Below, one piece after another: positions 32,582-43,882 of a stretch of 64,000 bases of DNA. Made by a program: the position numbers and the translations under genes. This stretch comes from Dipteris shenzhenensis (Eukaryota; Polypodiophyta; Polypodiopsida; Gleicheniales), in NCBI GenBank assembly GCA_047967505.1, contig CM106539.1; one strand, given 5' to 3'. The number at the start of each line of letters is the position of its first letter. The stretch's first letter is position 1. A model generated the notes under the pieces. The model was not told the DNA's origin. It saw nothing but the letters and a program-made list of their open reading frames with translations, and did not search any database.

Positions 32582-33336
32582 CTGCGCTCAACTTCACATT
32601 CTGCTCCAAAGGATCTGAAATAGGCGTATAGCCTATCATCCCATATTTGGACAACATGTCCAATCCATACTGCCTCTGCAAGAGCCATATCCCACTTGTG
32701 GATCTAATCACCTCAATGCCCAAGAAATAATGTAGCTCTCCCAAATCCTTCATCTCAAACTTCTGCTTCAATAGCATTTTCACATAAAGGATATCTTCAT
32801 CACTATCACCAATGATGATCAAATCATCAACATAAATGACAAGCAGCATAATGCCTTTCTCTGATTTTCTCACATAAAGCGAGAAATCTACCTTAGAAAT
32901 CTGAAAGCCAATAGTGACACGATATTGTCCTATCTTGTCAGACCATGCTCTGGGTGCTTCCTTCAAGCCATACAACGCTTTCTTCAACCTATAAACAAAC
33001 ATAGGATGAACAGCATGCACATAGCCTGGTGGCTGCTCCATATAGACCTCTTCTTGCAAATCACCATGCAAGAAAGCATTCTTTACATCCATCTAATGTA
33101 AAGACCATCCCTTTGATGCAACCATAGCAATGACTGCTCTTACGGTTGCCATCCTTGTAACAAGACTAAATGTTTCTTCATAATCAATGCCATATGTCTG
33201 TGCATACCCCTTGACAATTAATCTTGCCTTGTATCTGCTCACAGAACCATCCACATTGTGCTTCACCTTATAGACCCACTTGCAACCAATTGCATTCTTG
33301 TCTTTAGGCAAAAGGCACCAATTCCCATGTAGCATT
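32582..33336 (-). pseudogene. copia family A reverse transcriptase fragment (copy A-e)
   Basis: From right to left: [40 protein letters not shown], a stop near 33090, [32 protein letters not shown] and [15 protein letters not shown] at about 32810-32840. A 193-codon stretch (32511-33092) is open across RT and into the LTR. The deletion between LSA near 32590 and the LTR removes RNase H. Confidence 0.88.
33332..33336. repeat. target-site duplication of copia C, left copy (GCATT)
   Basis: gcatt directly before the 5' LTR; matching copy at 38850-38854. Confidence 0.9.
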
Positions 33337-34017
33337 TGTTAGATATCAATGCTCCACTCTCGTGTAACTACACGGGATCCAGCTAACTCTACTTATAAGC
33401 CCCCCATATGAGGAGAAGGCATTTGAGTAGCTCGGTTATCTGGTAGGTCCTGGTTTGGATGCTAGATGGGGGCCATGTGTGTCCTGATGGCTAGACAGCT
33501 TCAGATAGAGTTGGCACACCGCCAACTAGGCTACATGCAAGTGCGGGAAGGCATCCTGGACTGACCGCACTGAGGGTAGACGGAGCATTTCCTGAGGCAG
33601 CCCACTCTCAGGTTGCGAGGCCCATTTGGAGCCTCAGATGATCCCGAATGGCTCTATGCAGGATGGTGTTTTGCACACCGGTTCTATCATATGATCGGTG
33701 GCCTATTTTGGGACCAACCCCCAGTCGACCGTTTTGGGTGGTTTGGGTCACCCAATTGAGCCTAACTGGTGGCTATATAAGAGCAAGCCCATGATGCCCA
33801 TTTTGTCACTAGCTACAGCAACCCTAATTCCTTAGCATCTAGCCTCCGTCTTCTACTATTTCCAGCATGCCATCAAAGCTTCTTTCACAGGAGCGCACGG
33901 TTGGGAGGCAGTGCCATCTATTGTATCAGTTCTACAGTAATCAAATTTTTTATGCTCCATACTATCTTGTTTTCTCTCTTGCGTACGAGGTCTTGTTATC
34001 TACAAGGTCTTCTTACA
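33337..34017 (+). repeat. copia family C 5' LTR
   Basis: 681 bp, tgttagatatcaatgctcc ... ggtcttcttaca. A TATA-like ggctatataagagc lies near 33771-33784. Confidence 0.93.
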
Positions 34018-34029
34018 TGGTATCAGAGC
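34018..34029 (+). other. primer-binding site, initiator tRNA-Met (copia C)
   Basis: TGGTATCAGAGC directly after the LTR. Confidence 0.96.
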
Positions 34030-34088
34030 TTGGACTCTAGCAAGAAGATTTGGTAGTGTGTTTTCTGTTTGCAAGCAGATTGTGAGAG

Positions 34089-37000
34089 ATGGCCTAGCCC
34101 GCAAGACTGCGAGTCCCACCGTTCGGCGAAATCAGAAAGTTGGATGGCTCTAACTATCCACTTTGGAAGTTCAAGATGAAGACCATCCTAAGCATATATG
34201 AGCTTTGGGACACTGCTACTGGGGTGGACGTGAGGTCGGTTGTGAAATCGGATCCATCCAATGCAAGACAAAAGATAGTACCAACTACGGATGAGATTCT
34301 CGTGCGAACAAGAAGAAATGCAGATGCGATGTGTTCTATTTTCTACAGTGTTAGTGATTCCGTCATGGCGTTAATTCAACAGGTCACCATAGCGAAGGAG
34401 GCATGGACGGTCTTGAAAAATTAGTACGAGCCCATGAATCAGACGTGGATTCGGAATCTGGAGACTCACTCGTGAATGAGAAGTTGTCTGAGTCTGAAGC
34501 GGCAGAGAAGTTCATCACTAGGGTGAAGAATTTGTGCGATCAGATGACTGCGATTGGCATCACCATCACCACCGAGAATCTAGCATGAAGGTGCATACAG
34601 ATTCTCCCACCAAAGTACGATGGTCTTATTACGATGTTGAATACGTAGAATAAAAATGTGACCCTCAACTTTGAGGATTTCAGTGCGATGCTTCTGAGGA
34701 GGAGATGCATCAAAAGACAAGGACTGGAGAAGATTGGGCTTTCTGGACTAGATCAAAGAAAGGTAAGGGTAAGGACTCTGGTAACTCATCTTCTTCTTAT
34801 GATTAAAAGAGAAAGAAGAAGATCAAGTGCTTCTATTGCAACAAGGTAGGGCACAAGCAGAATGAGTGTCAAAAGAAGATTGCAGCCGAAAGAAGATTGC
34901 AGATGAGAAGAACGAAGTAAAGAAAGAGTCCAGCAACATCGCACAGGCAGCACCAATAGAGTTGTTCGTAGCAATTGAGGAGATTTGCACAGAGGCAGTT
35001 CATGTACCTGTGGATGAACCTTGGATCATTGACAGTGGTGCATCGTGCCACATGACCAGTCAGAAGGATTGGTATACCTCTCTACAAGCGGTAGGGAATG
35101 ACATCCTGGTAGCAGTCGGCAATGATGCAAAATGTCCAGCAAAAGGAAAAGGTACGATTGCTCTCAAGTCAGATGGAGTTGTAAAATAGTTGTCTGATGT
35201 TCTTTATGTGCCATATATCAAGAGGAACTTGTCCGTTTCTGTGATCACGGATCGGAACCTCAAAGTTCAATTCAATAAGAATGGTGCACAGGACCCTGGA
35301 TCTTCAAGGAAAGGTCACTGGTAAAGGTACACGGTGCAACAACATTTACGAACTCTCATCTTTTAGTGCTTGAGTGGATGTGAAGAACACTAAGCTGTGG
35401 CATGAGAGGTTTGGTCATCTAAACCTTCGTTCTTTGAAGGAGATGCATAAAAGTGGAATGATTGTAGACCTACCAAAAATTTCAGATCTGCCCAATGTAT
35501 GTGAAGCTTGCATGATGGGCAATCAGCATCAGTAGCCCTTTCCTAAAGAGGCCAGTAGGGCAAAGGCTCCTCTAGAGCTCGTTCACATGGACCTCTACAG
35601 AAAGATGGAAATGGAAGCTTTGGGTGGTTCCTACTACTACATGATGTTGATCGACGACTACAGTAGAAGGATATGGATATACTTCCTGAAGACTAAAGAC
35701 GAGGCTTTTAGTAGGTTCAAGGAATGGCATGTAATGGACAAGAAAGAATTGGGGAGGAAGGTCAAGAAATTGAGATCAGATAGAGGTGGAGAGTTCACAT
35801 CAACTGAATTCAAAAGTTACTGCAAAAGTCATGGGATCAAGAGGCAGAGACCCCCGCCACATACATCATAGCAAAATGGAGTAGCAGAATGCAAGACGCA
35901 CATCATCTGCAAAATGGGCCGGAGTATGATGAAAGGGAAAGATTTGCCAAAGACTTTCTGGGCTGAAGCATGTAACACTGCAGTTTACATCCTGAATCAT
36001 AACTACACAAAGGCTGTGAATGGGGGATGACTCCATTGCAAGCCTTTTCTAGTAAGAAACCTTCAGCTGCACATTTCAGAGTTTTTGGATGTGACTGTTT
36101 TGTGCATGTCCCTGATGCTACTAGGACCAAATGGGAGCCGAAGAGACAGAACTGTATTTTCTTGGGCTATAGTGAAGAGGCAAAGGGTTACCGTCTCTAT
36201 AACCCTATTACCAAGAAGGTAATTGTAAGTCGTGATGTGGTCTTCTCAGAATAGCCGCATCAATTAGAGGAGGATGCTTCTTTCCCAGACAACTAGGACC
36301 AAGATATCCATCCAATACCGCCACCAGTAGCAGACCGAACTCCCCCAATGGTGCTTGGGAGGATTCAAGACAAAGAAGATGAAGAAGAGCCTACAGAACC
36401 ACAACGGCAACGGCCATTCCCGAAGTGGATAAAGTAGCTTTTGGATAGTAGAGAACCTCCAGCCATTGAGGAGGAACCATCCGAACACTGCCAGTCCAAG
36501 AGATTAGAGGAGCAAAGAAGGGCGTAGGAACACTTGGTCAACTATGCTTTGATGATACAAGTGATCCGTGCTGATGAACCCAAGTGTCTTGAAGAGGCAC
36601 AGGGCGATGATAGGTGGATGGAGGCCATGCAATCAGAGTATGGCTCCATAATGAAGAACAACACTTAGGACCTTGTGGATCGACCACCAAAATGCAAGGT
36701 AATCGGAACCAAGTGGGTGTACAAGACTAAGTATAAGTCCGATGGCATGTTGGATAAGTACAAGGCTCAAATCGTGGCAAAAGGATTTGCACAGGTACAT
36801 GGTTTTGATTATTAAGACACTTTTGCTCCCACAGCTCAACTAACCACAATTCACAGTGTTTTGGCTTTAGATGCCTGGGGACGTTGGCCCGTTTTTTTAA
36901 TGGATGTGAAATCCACCTTTCTGAATGGAGATCTCAAGGAGGAGGTATACGTGGAACAACCACTAGGTTTTGAGATCCCCGGTTCAGAAGGTAAAGTCTG

Positions 37001-38087
37001 CAACTGAAGAAGGCACTTTATCGGGCTAAAACAGGCCCCAGGAGCATGGTACCAGCGAATTGATGCCTACTTTTTGCAAAATAGGTTCAACAGGGGCCCA
37101 TCTAATGCAAATTTGTATATCTTCAGAGAAGGAGGAAGGTGTACGATCATGGTCCTTTATGTGGACGACCTTGTCATAACAGGGAACCATGAAGAGACGA
37201 TCTCGCAGATGAAGCATTTGCTAGGAAGAGAGTTTGAAATGACAGACCTCCGACTGATGCATTTCTATTTGGGGATTGAAGTTTGGCAAGAGCTGAAACA
37301 GATCCTCATTTCACAGCTGAAGTATGCTAGAGAGATACTGAAGGCATTAGTGCAAGATAGTTGGTACCGCTATGGAGGTTGACTCGAAGCTCTCCAATGA
37401 GGATTCATCACCACTGGTGGACGAAGCAAAGTACAAAAGGCTTGTGGGTAGCTTGATTTACCTGTGCAACACACGGCTGCACATCAGTTTTGTGACTGGT
37501 GTACTAAGTAGGTTTCCAATAAGCCCCGGGAGAACCATTGGAGGGCAGGGATGCGGGTGCTGAAATACGTCAAAGGCACACTTGATTATGGCATCACCTA
37601 TACCAAGGGCAACATCTTGACCGAATTTTGTGCCTCGGATTGGGCAAGAGATGTGGATAGTAGGAGATCAATGACAGGGTATTGTTTCTCACTTGGATTT
37701 GGAGTCGTGTCATGGGTCAACAAGAAGCAACCCACAGTTGCTCTTTCTTCTACCGAGGCCGAGTATAAATCTGCATGCTTTGCTTCTTGCAAGGCAATGT
37801 GGTTGAGGAGGATTTTGGGGGACATGGGTGCAATGCAGAACAAGCCTACGCAGTTATCATGTGACAATCAGAGTTGCATGGCGATTGCAAAGAACCTGGT
37901 GTTCCATGATTGCACAAAACACATTGAGATTCAATATCACTTTGTATGCGAGCTCATCATGGATGGAGAGGTCGACTTGGTGTACTGTTCGACTACAGAG
38001 AATGCTGCGGACATCTTCACAAAGGCTCTTGGAAGAGACTTGCTAGAGAGGCATCTTCATCGACTTGGCATGGGGCCGAAAAAGTAA
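34089..38087 (+). pseudogene. copia family C gag-pol, heavily mutated
   Basis: ATG 34089 is followed by a stop at 34095; the same frame then gives KLDGSNYPLWKFKMKTI, a normal copia gag start. Recognisable parts: CCHC knuckle CFYCNKVGHKQNEC (about 34828-34870), protease IIDSGASCHM (about 35025), pre-integrase LWHERFGHLNLRS with CEACMMGNQ, integrase DDYSRRIWIYF and LRSDRGGEF (35760-35800), where the last catalytic motif reads AECK for AERK (about 35885; Glu kept). RT has WVYKTKYKSDG, YVDDLVITG (about 37160-37190) and LMDVKSTFLNGDLKEEVY. RNase H covers 37551-38087 and is the best-preserved block (178 codons, SDWARD, STEAEYKSA, CDNQS, ADIFTKALGRD), ending at 38087. At least ten stops or frameshifts occur. 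Confidence 0.9.
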
Positions 38088-38108
38088 GTTTACTTGTGGG
38101 TGGACATT

Positions 38109-38117
38109 AAGGGGGGG
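38109..38117 (+). other. polypurine tract (copia C)
   Basis: aaggggggg directly before the 3' LTR. Confidence 0.85.
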
Positions 38118-38849
38118 TGTTAGATATCAATGCTCCACTCTCGTGTAACTATGCGGGAACTAGCTAACTCTACTTGTAAGCCCCCCATATGAGAGAAGGC
38201 ATTTGAGTAGCTCGGTTATCTGGTAGGTCCTAGTTGGACACACCAGATGGGGGCCATGTGTGGCCTAATGGCTGGATGTCTTCAGATAGAGTTGGCACAC
38301 CGCCAACTAGGCTACATGCAAGTGTGGGAAGGCATCCCTTGACAGACCAGACTGAGGGTAGATGGAGCATTTCTCGAGGCAGCCCACTCTCGGGTTGTGG
38401 GGCTCATTTGGAGCCTCAGATGATCATGGATGGCTTTGGCCTGAACAGAGACCGTAGGTTAGTTGCTCTCTTTTGCGCACTGGTTCTATCGTATGATCGG
38501 TGGCGTATTTTGGGACCGACCCCCAGTCGACCATTTTGGGCAGACTGGGTCGATCACCCAATTGAGCCTAAGTGACTACGACTGGTGGCTATATAAGAGC
38601 AAGCCTGTGAAGCCCATTTCATCACTGGCTACAACAACCTTGATTCCTTAGCATCCAACCTCTATCTTCTACTATTTCTAGCACGCCATCGAAGCTTCTT
38701 TCATAGGAGCGCATGGTTGGGAGGCAGTGCCATCTATTGTATCAGTTCTACATCAATCAAATTTTTAATTCTCCATACTATCTTGTTTTCTCTCTTGCGT
38801 ACGAGATCCTATTATTTGTTGAGCACAGACGTTGTATTATTTTCTTATA
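38118..38849 (+). repeat. copia family C 3' LTR
   Basis: 732 bp, longer than the 5' LTR through insertions near 38435-38470, 38545-38580 and the last 40 bp. Followed by the gcatt duplication (38850-38854). Confidence 0.93.
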
Positions 38850-39622
38850 GCATTTGCTTCCAAGGCATCCATTGCTTCATCCATGGCTTTCTCCCATTTT
38901 TCTTTTCCCATGGCTTGCTCAAAAGAAGTGGGTTCTGGTTCATGTATCACTTTGACCATATAGGCATAGTGAATGGTTGTAAATCCATCATATTTCAGCC
39001 TATCCATAGGATACTTAACTCTGGTAGACCTGTGCAAAATAGGCTCACTACCAGGTGCTCTCAAAACATCCCTTGTCTTCCTTACTCTAGGTGTAACAAC
39101 AAAAGGAATACCGAACTCATCATCAAGCCTCTGTTCTGAGCCACTGGATTCACCATCCACATAAGACTGACTTGCATTCACATCAACCATGGGTTGATCT
39201 ACTTTCTCTTTTTCCTTTTGTGATACTTGCATACCACTATCTGCATTACTTTGAGGAGATTCTCCTGATCTCAATCTGCTTGTCCATGGCAAAGTATGTG
39301 AACCACTGCTAGAGGACACTACAGGTCCACTAATATTTTGTGATTGCTGCTGTGAATTCTATGCAGCAGTACCATTTTGTGCATCCACATCATTAATCAC
39401 ATTTACTAGTTTATACCAGCTGCTCATCTCATCAAAAACAACATCTCTGCTCACTCTAAACTTATGAGTAGAATGCTATAGCATCTATACCCTTTTTGCT
39501 ACAAAGAATAACCCATAAAGATGCACTTCTCAGCTTTTGGATCCAACTTGGATCTCAACTCATATGGCACATGAACATAGGCAATGCAACCAAAAACTTT
39601 CAAATGAGAAATGTCTAGTTTC
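38850..39622 (-). pseudogene. copia family A integrase end and RT spacer (copy A-e, right part)
   Basis: Minus-strand reading gives ISHLKVFGCIAYVHVP and KAEKCIFMGYSL (39500-39620), the Ser/Gln-rich spacer (SQQQSQN), and [15 protein letters not shown] with [19 protein letters not shown] before the C insertion site. The segment 38837-39319 is open for 160 codons. A-family similarity ends at about 39622. Confidence 0.88.
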
Positions 39623-40669
39623 CGGAATCGTATGTAGAACTTGTATGTACAACATGCATGTAGAACTTGCATGTAGAACATGCATGTTGGATTTCTAAGA
39701 GAGATTGTTCCTAGCCCTATGCAAGTATAAGTAGAGCTTTGCTGCTAGTCTACACACATAATCTATGCTACTTAAGTCCATGTTGACACACAGTCAACAC
39801 CCATGTGAGTTAGACACGTGTCAAGAGTGTATTAAATCATGTGTTTGAGGATAATATATTGGGAATAGAGAGTACGAAAGATAAGGATTGATAGAGCTTG
39901 AGTTTCAAGTCCAAGATTGCAACTACAAAAGTGGGAAGATGTAAGATCTTTTGATTGCCTAACTGTTGTATCCTATTGAGACAATTCACCTATTGTATAT
40001 CTTTAGTAAAATGAAATCTTTTATGGGTCTCTATTTTTTAGCATTTTTGATATGATTGTTTTTATATTTTTGTGTATGAACGTTTTAAGTATTGTTCACC
40101 ATTTGAAAACTATATGACATGCTCTTGTAAAGGGCTGTTTTATCAAATCTAGCTATACCATAGAAATCTAGTGTCTACACCTTGGTCTCTTGGCAAAGTC
40201 CCTTTCCTTCATCAAAACTTTTTGCAACCTCCTAAATTCCACAAAATCTAGTTGCTTCAAGAACTTCGGCACCCATCTACAAAACTTTTGAGCAAGTGAG
40301 GAGATTATCAAGCTCATTCATTACTTTCCTTTGATTTTTATTTCCTCCAGGACCCCACCCTTCACCCCCCACACACCTGATCCTTCCTCTCTCTCTGCTT
40401 GCATTTAAAGCAAACAGGTACATCTTTATGTTAGGTAGGAATATTGAGCCTCAAACCAAAGATTTGACCCTACCACTTCAGTAATACATATCAATTTTCA
40501 TTTTAACTTTAGAACCATAGATGTCATGGTAGATAATAATCAATTAGCAAACAACAAGGAAAATGATACCCCCCACTGACAACCCCTATCCCACCCTTCC
40601 TTACATAGGTTTTTTCTTGATGAAGACACCCTTCCATACACTTTTTTAAGTGACTCCCCCCCCCCAACC
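39623..40669. other. unassigned, with a short acatgcatgtagaact repeat
   Basis: The first 65 bp consist of tgtagaact(t/a)gcatg-like units. After that it is AT-rich unique sequence with no supported gene. The stretch 39690-40030 has LTR-like composition, but no partner copy is in the window. Confidence 0.35.
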
Positions 40670-40687
40670 TGCCACACACACACACAT

Positions 40688-40784
<97 letters not shown>

Positions 40785-41060
40785 TACATACATCCATATA
40801 CATATACATATACACACATATAAATATACATATATACATATACATATAAATATACATATACACACTTACACGTATCTATGTATATGTATATGTATTTATG
40901 TATATTTATATGTATTATGTATATGTATATGTATATGTATATTTATATGTATATGTATATGTTATAGTATATGTATATGTATATATGTATGTATGTACGT
41001 ACATACTTACACATGTATGTGCGTACATGTGTGTGTGTGTGTGTGTGTTTGTGTGTTTAG
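40670..41060. repeat. compound microsatellite cluster
   Basis: (CA)n at 40671-40686, an uninterrupted (CT)n at 40692-40780 (about 44 units), a long (TATACA/TATGTA)n tract at 40781-40990, and (GT)n at about 41029-41055. The apparent Arg-Glu repeat frame on the minus strand is a by-product of (CT)n. Confidence 0.95.
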
Positions 41061-41979
41061 AATTCATTATCCCCTCAATAATTGAACCATACAATCGATT
41101 CAGTCATAGATCTTACCTACCACCATCCAAGAAAAATAAGGTATTAGAATATCATCATTTCAAAATGGAAGACAGGTAATGCATGTATCCCTTGGCGTGT
41201 TATTGCTTTACCAAGGAACATAGACAACCATCTAGATTCACAAGTAAATTTTGGAAAATACCATAAGAGTATAATACAAAAGTAGCATCACATGTCACAT
41301 GAGGGGTAATCCATAACCATAAATCATAGATCTTTCAAATTCTTTTAAATAAATGAATACCACATGCTAGTAAAGGAAATTTTACCATAATTAATAGAGA
41401 TAAAAGAGCAAAAATGAAACCAGCCAAGGGAACCACTACCAAAAAAATATTATTGAGGGGGGTAGTCTACACCCTTAAATTTAGGAATGAGAATCAAAGC
41501 AAAATTAGGAAGTTGGGGGGGAAATGAATGTATTGTAATAGATGTAAATAGTTATACATAAGGAAAATCATAAGGTTATATATTAGAGATTACAACCTAA
41601 ATTTTAAAGAAAGAAAAATGGAAGCCTAAACAATAAGAGCTATGACACTATACCATAAAAAAAGTGGGGTAAACATTATGTAGTCAACTTGTTCCTAGTG
41701 CCATGACAAATATTTTTTTAAATAAGAATATTTTTAATTCTATAAACTAGAGGTGACTAGAGTAATGTATATCATAGGTTAAGGTTAAATATATATAGAC
41801 AGGGGCAATATATAAGGAAAAAATACATATAAAAGATAAAATCTTAATAATAACCAAAAAAAAGTTTGACACAACTAGCAAAAAGAACAAAAAAATAGTG
41901 TTACTAAAAACATGTAAATATTAAAAATGAAATAACTTAGTGGTACAAAGTGTCTAAAAGAAACTGAATACTATATAAG

Positions 41980-42023
<44 letters not shown>

Positions 42024-43037
42024 AGGATAGATAAAAGTACTTAAAAATAAAAGTAAAAATACTAATAGTAAATACACCTGGAAATAAAGTGAAGAAGTCT
42101 ATCTTAGTAAAAAGGAGAAAAAATCACACACAAGAAAAAGAACGTGGCAGTGAAGTAATCAAAAAGATAAAGCTAAGGAGGAAAGCAAGGGTGAAAGCAA
42201 GCAAGGCGGAATAAAACCCGTATAAGAGGAAGGCAGCTAACTATGTAGGAGGCGAAGCCATGCACTAGAGTTTACATAACAGTAAAGAAGGAAACATACA
42301 ACCGCACAAAGCATGGACTTGTTGGCTTCCATGAAGGCGAAAGCAAGAACTAGTTGAAGCACAAAAAAATGGTCTAAGATCACCAGTCTGTTTACGAATG
42401 AAGCCTAGCAAGACCCAGTCAAAGACAAGGAGGTACAAGAGGTGGGCAATATGCCAAAGGAGGACTACGCACCACAATATGAAGTAAGGAGGTAAACTGA
42501 GAAAAAAGGAACAATGTTTTGCAACTAAGCAATGGAGAATAAGCGACTAGGGAACTATCACCACAAGTGCTAATTGTTGCAAGTTCAAGTGTGTGTCTGT
42601 GTGTGTGTGTGCATGTGTGTGTTTAGTATTTTAGAGGTTAGAGGCACGGACTAAAACAAGCATAAGTCTATGTGAGCAATAAGAAACTATAGAGGAGATT
42701 ACCGACGATAAAGTAAGACCTTGAATGAATGAACGACAGAGTAGAAGAAAGGAAGAGTTGAGAAACAATGCAAGTAGAGGAATGAAAGAGCGGGTCCACA
42801 AAAAGGATGAGGGCTATGAGGATGCACAAGAGCAGCTATGAGGAAGCACAGGAGCCATGAGCTCTGTAACCTCTAGTCTATAACCTCTAGTCTCCCTCTT
42901 TAATAAGCTGAAAAGCAAGGGGAGCTACAATGTGAAGAGTGAAAGAGGAGCCACAAACCACAACAGCCAGTCCACAGTAGAGCATGAGCAAGGGCAGCAC
43001 CAAGAGTAAGAAGGATCTGTGAGAGAAGGGTGGCTTC
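41061..43037. other. AT- and purine-rich intergenic sequence
   Basis: No supported gene. 41061-42060 is AT-rich with a (TA)n(TG)n(TA)n microsatellite at about 41978-42022. 42100-43030 is rich in A and G and carries a short (GT)n near 42590-42622. Confidence 0.5.
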
Positions 43038-43395
43038 TGTTGAGATATCGAGCTCCACTCATGATATGCCAGGGTGACCGTTGTGCATTTATGTCACCGA
43101 CTTGTTAGCTGCAGATGCAGTTGGTACATTGCCCATGAATAATAGCTGGATGACAGCTATCTTTATGTACTCTAGTTGGTGGCTCAGTTAGTATGCCACC
43201 TAGGTTAGTTGAGTTTGGTTTGAGACCCACATATATGGTTCACCTATTCCTTTTGTACTTAGAGAGAGTTCTTTCGGCTTTCACAACTAAGAAGAGGAAA
43301 ATTGTTTTCAGCCTCCACCTTTGTGTGTATTCCCCCATTGTGTATGTGAGAAAGCTACAAGTGAGACTCCTTACTTCTCTACCACTCTCTTCACA
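43038..43395 (+). repeat. copia family A 5' LTR, full length (copy A-f)
   Basis: 358 bp, tgttgagatatcgagctcc ... ctctcttcaca, TG...CA. This copy defines the complete A LTR ends. Confidence 0.93.
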
Positions 43396-43407
43396 TGGTA
43401 TCAGAGC
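43396..43407 (+). other. primer-binding site, initiator tRNA-Met (copy A-f)
   Basis: TGGTATCAGAGC directly after the LTR. Confidence 0.96.
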
Positions 43408-43882
43408 TCGGTTCATGGTAAGGAGCTCAAGAAAGCAAACCAAGTTCACGGTGTCTTGGTAAGAGGATCAGTGTTGCTTTCCTTTTTTGAGTTTGGGAGC
43501 AAATCTTTGTAGGTAGCATAGCCGAAAAGTGCAAGAGTGCACTGATTGGGATGCCCTTCGCGGTGTTACAAGAGAGCAGTATATGTTGTGGGGCTCGTTT
43601 TGGTAGCGGAAGTTTTTCACAAGCACTTAGAAAAGTGCCTTGTTTTTGCTGTGCAACCACTGTTCTATAGGTCGGTGAAAAGTTACCACAGAAATTGCAT
43701 CCTATGCCTGTGTGCAAAGATATTGGGAGTGATAGAATCATTCTTATTACCTGTTGATGTAAAATCATCACTAGGAAGTGACTATGTGGTCAAATACCAC
43801 TTTTGTCTGTTTTGCAGATTTGCCCTTGTAATGCAGAAGTTGTGTTTTTTGTAGTGACAGAATATTTTTGCAGTGTTCTATA

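Larger units (their letters stand above)
33337..38849 (+). mobile_element. copia family C element inserted in A-e
   Basis: 5513-bp Ty1/copia element with paired LTRs (681 and 732 bp), PBS, degenerate gag-pol, PPT and GCATT duplication. LTR comparison shows several indels of 10-30 bp as well as substitutions, and the 3' LTR end has changed from CA to TA. The element is therefore old. Its family differs from A and B in LTR, gag and pol sequence. Confidence 0.92.
32224..39622 (-). mobile_element. copia family A remnant interrupted by copia C (copy A-e)
   Basis: Minus-strand A copy made of the 3' LTR, RT (32582-33336) and, after the copia C insertion, the integrase/RT spacer and end of integrase (38850-39622). 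The two halves meet exactly at GCATT, the C target duplication. The 5' part (gag to integrase core, 5' LTR) is lost at about 39622. Confidence 0.88.

Noticed and set aside
39690-40030. Possible solo LTR
   Set aside because: LTR-like composition only. No TG...CA pair with a target duplication could be fixed and no second copy is in the window.
40524-40865. Arg-Glu dipeptide repeat frames on the minus strand
   Set aside because: Translation of the (CT)n microsatellite.
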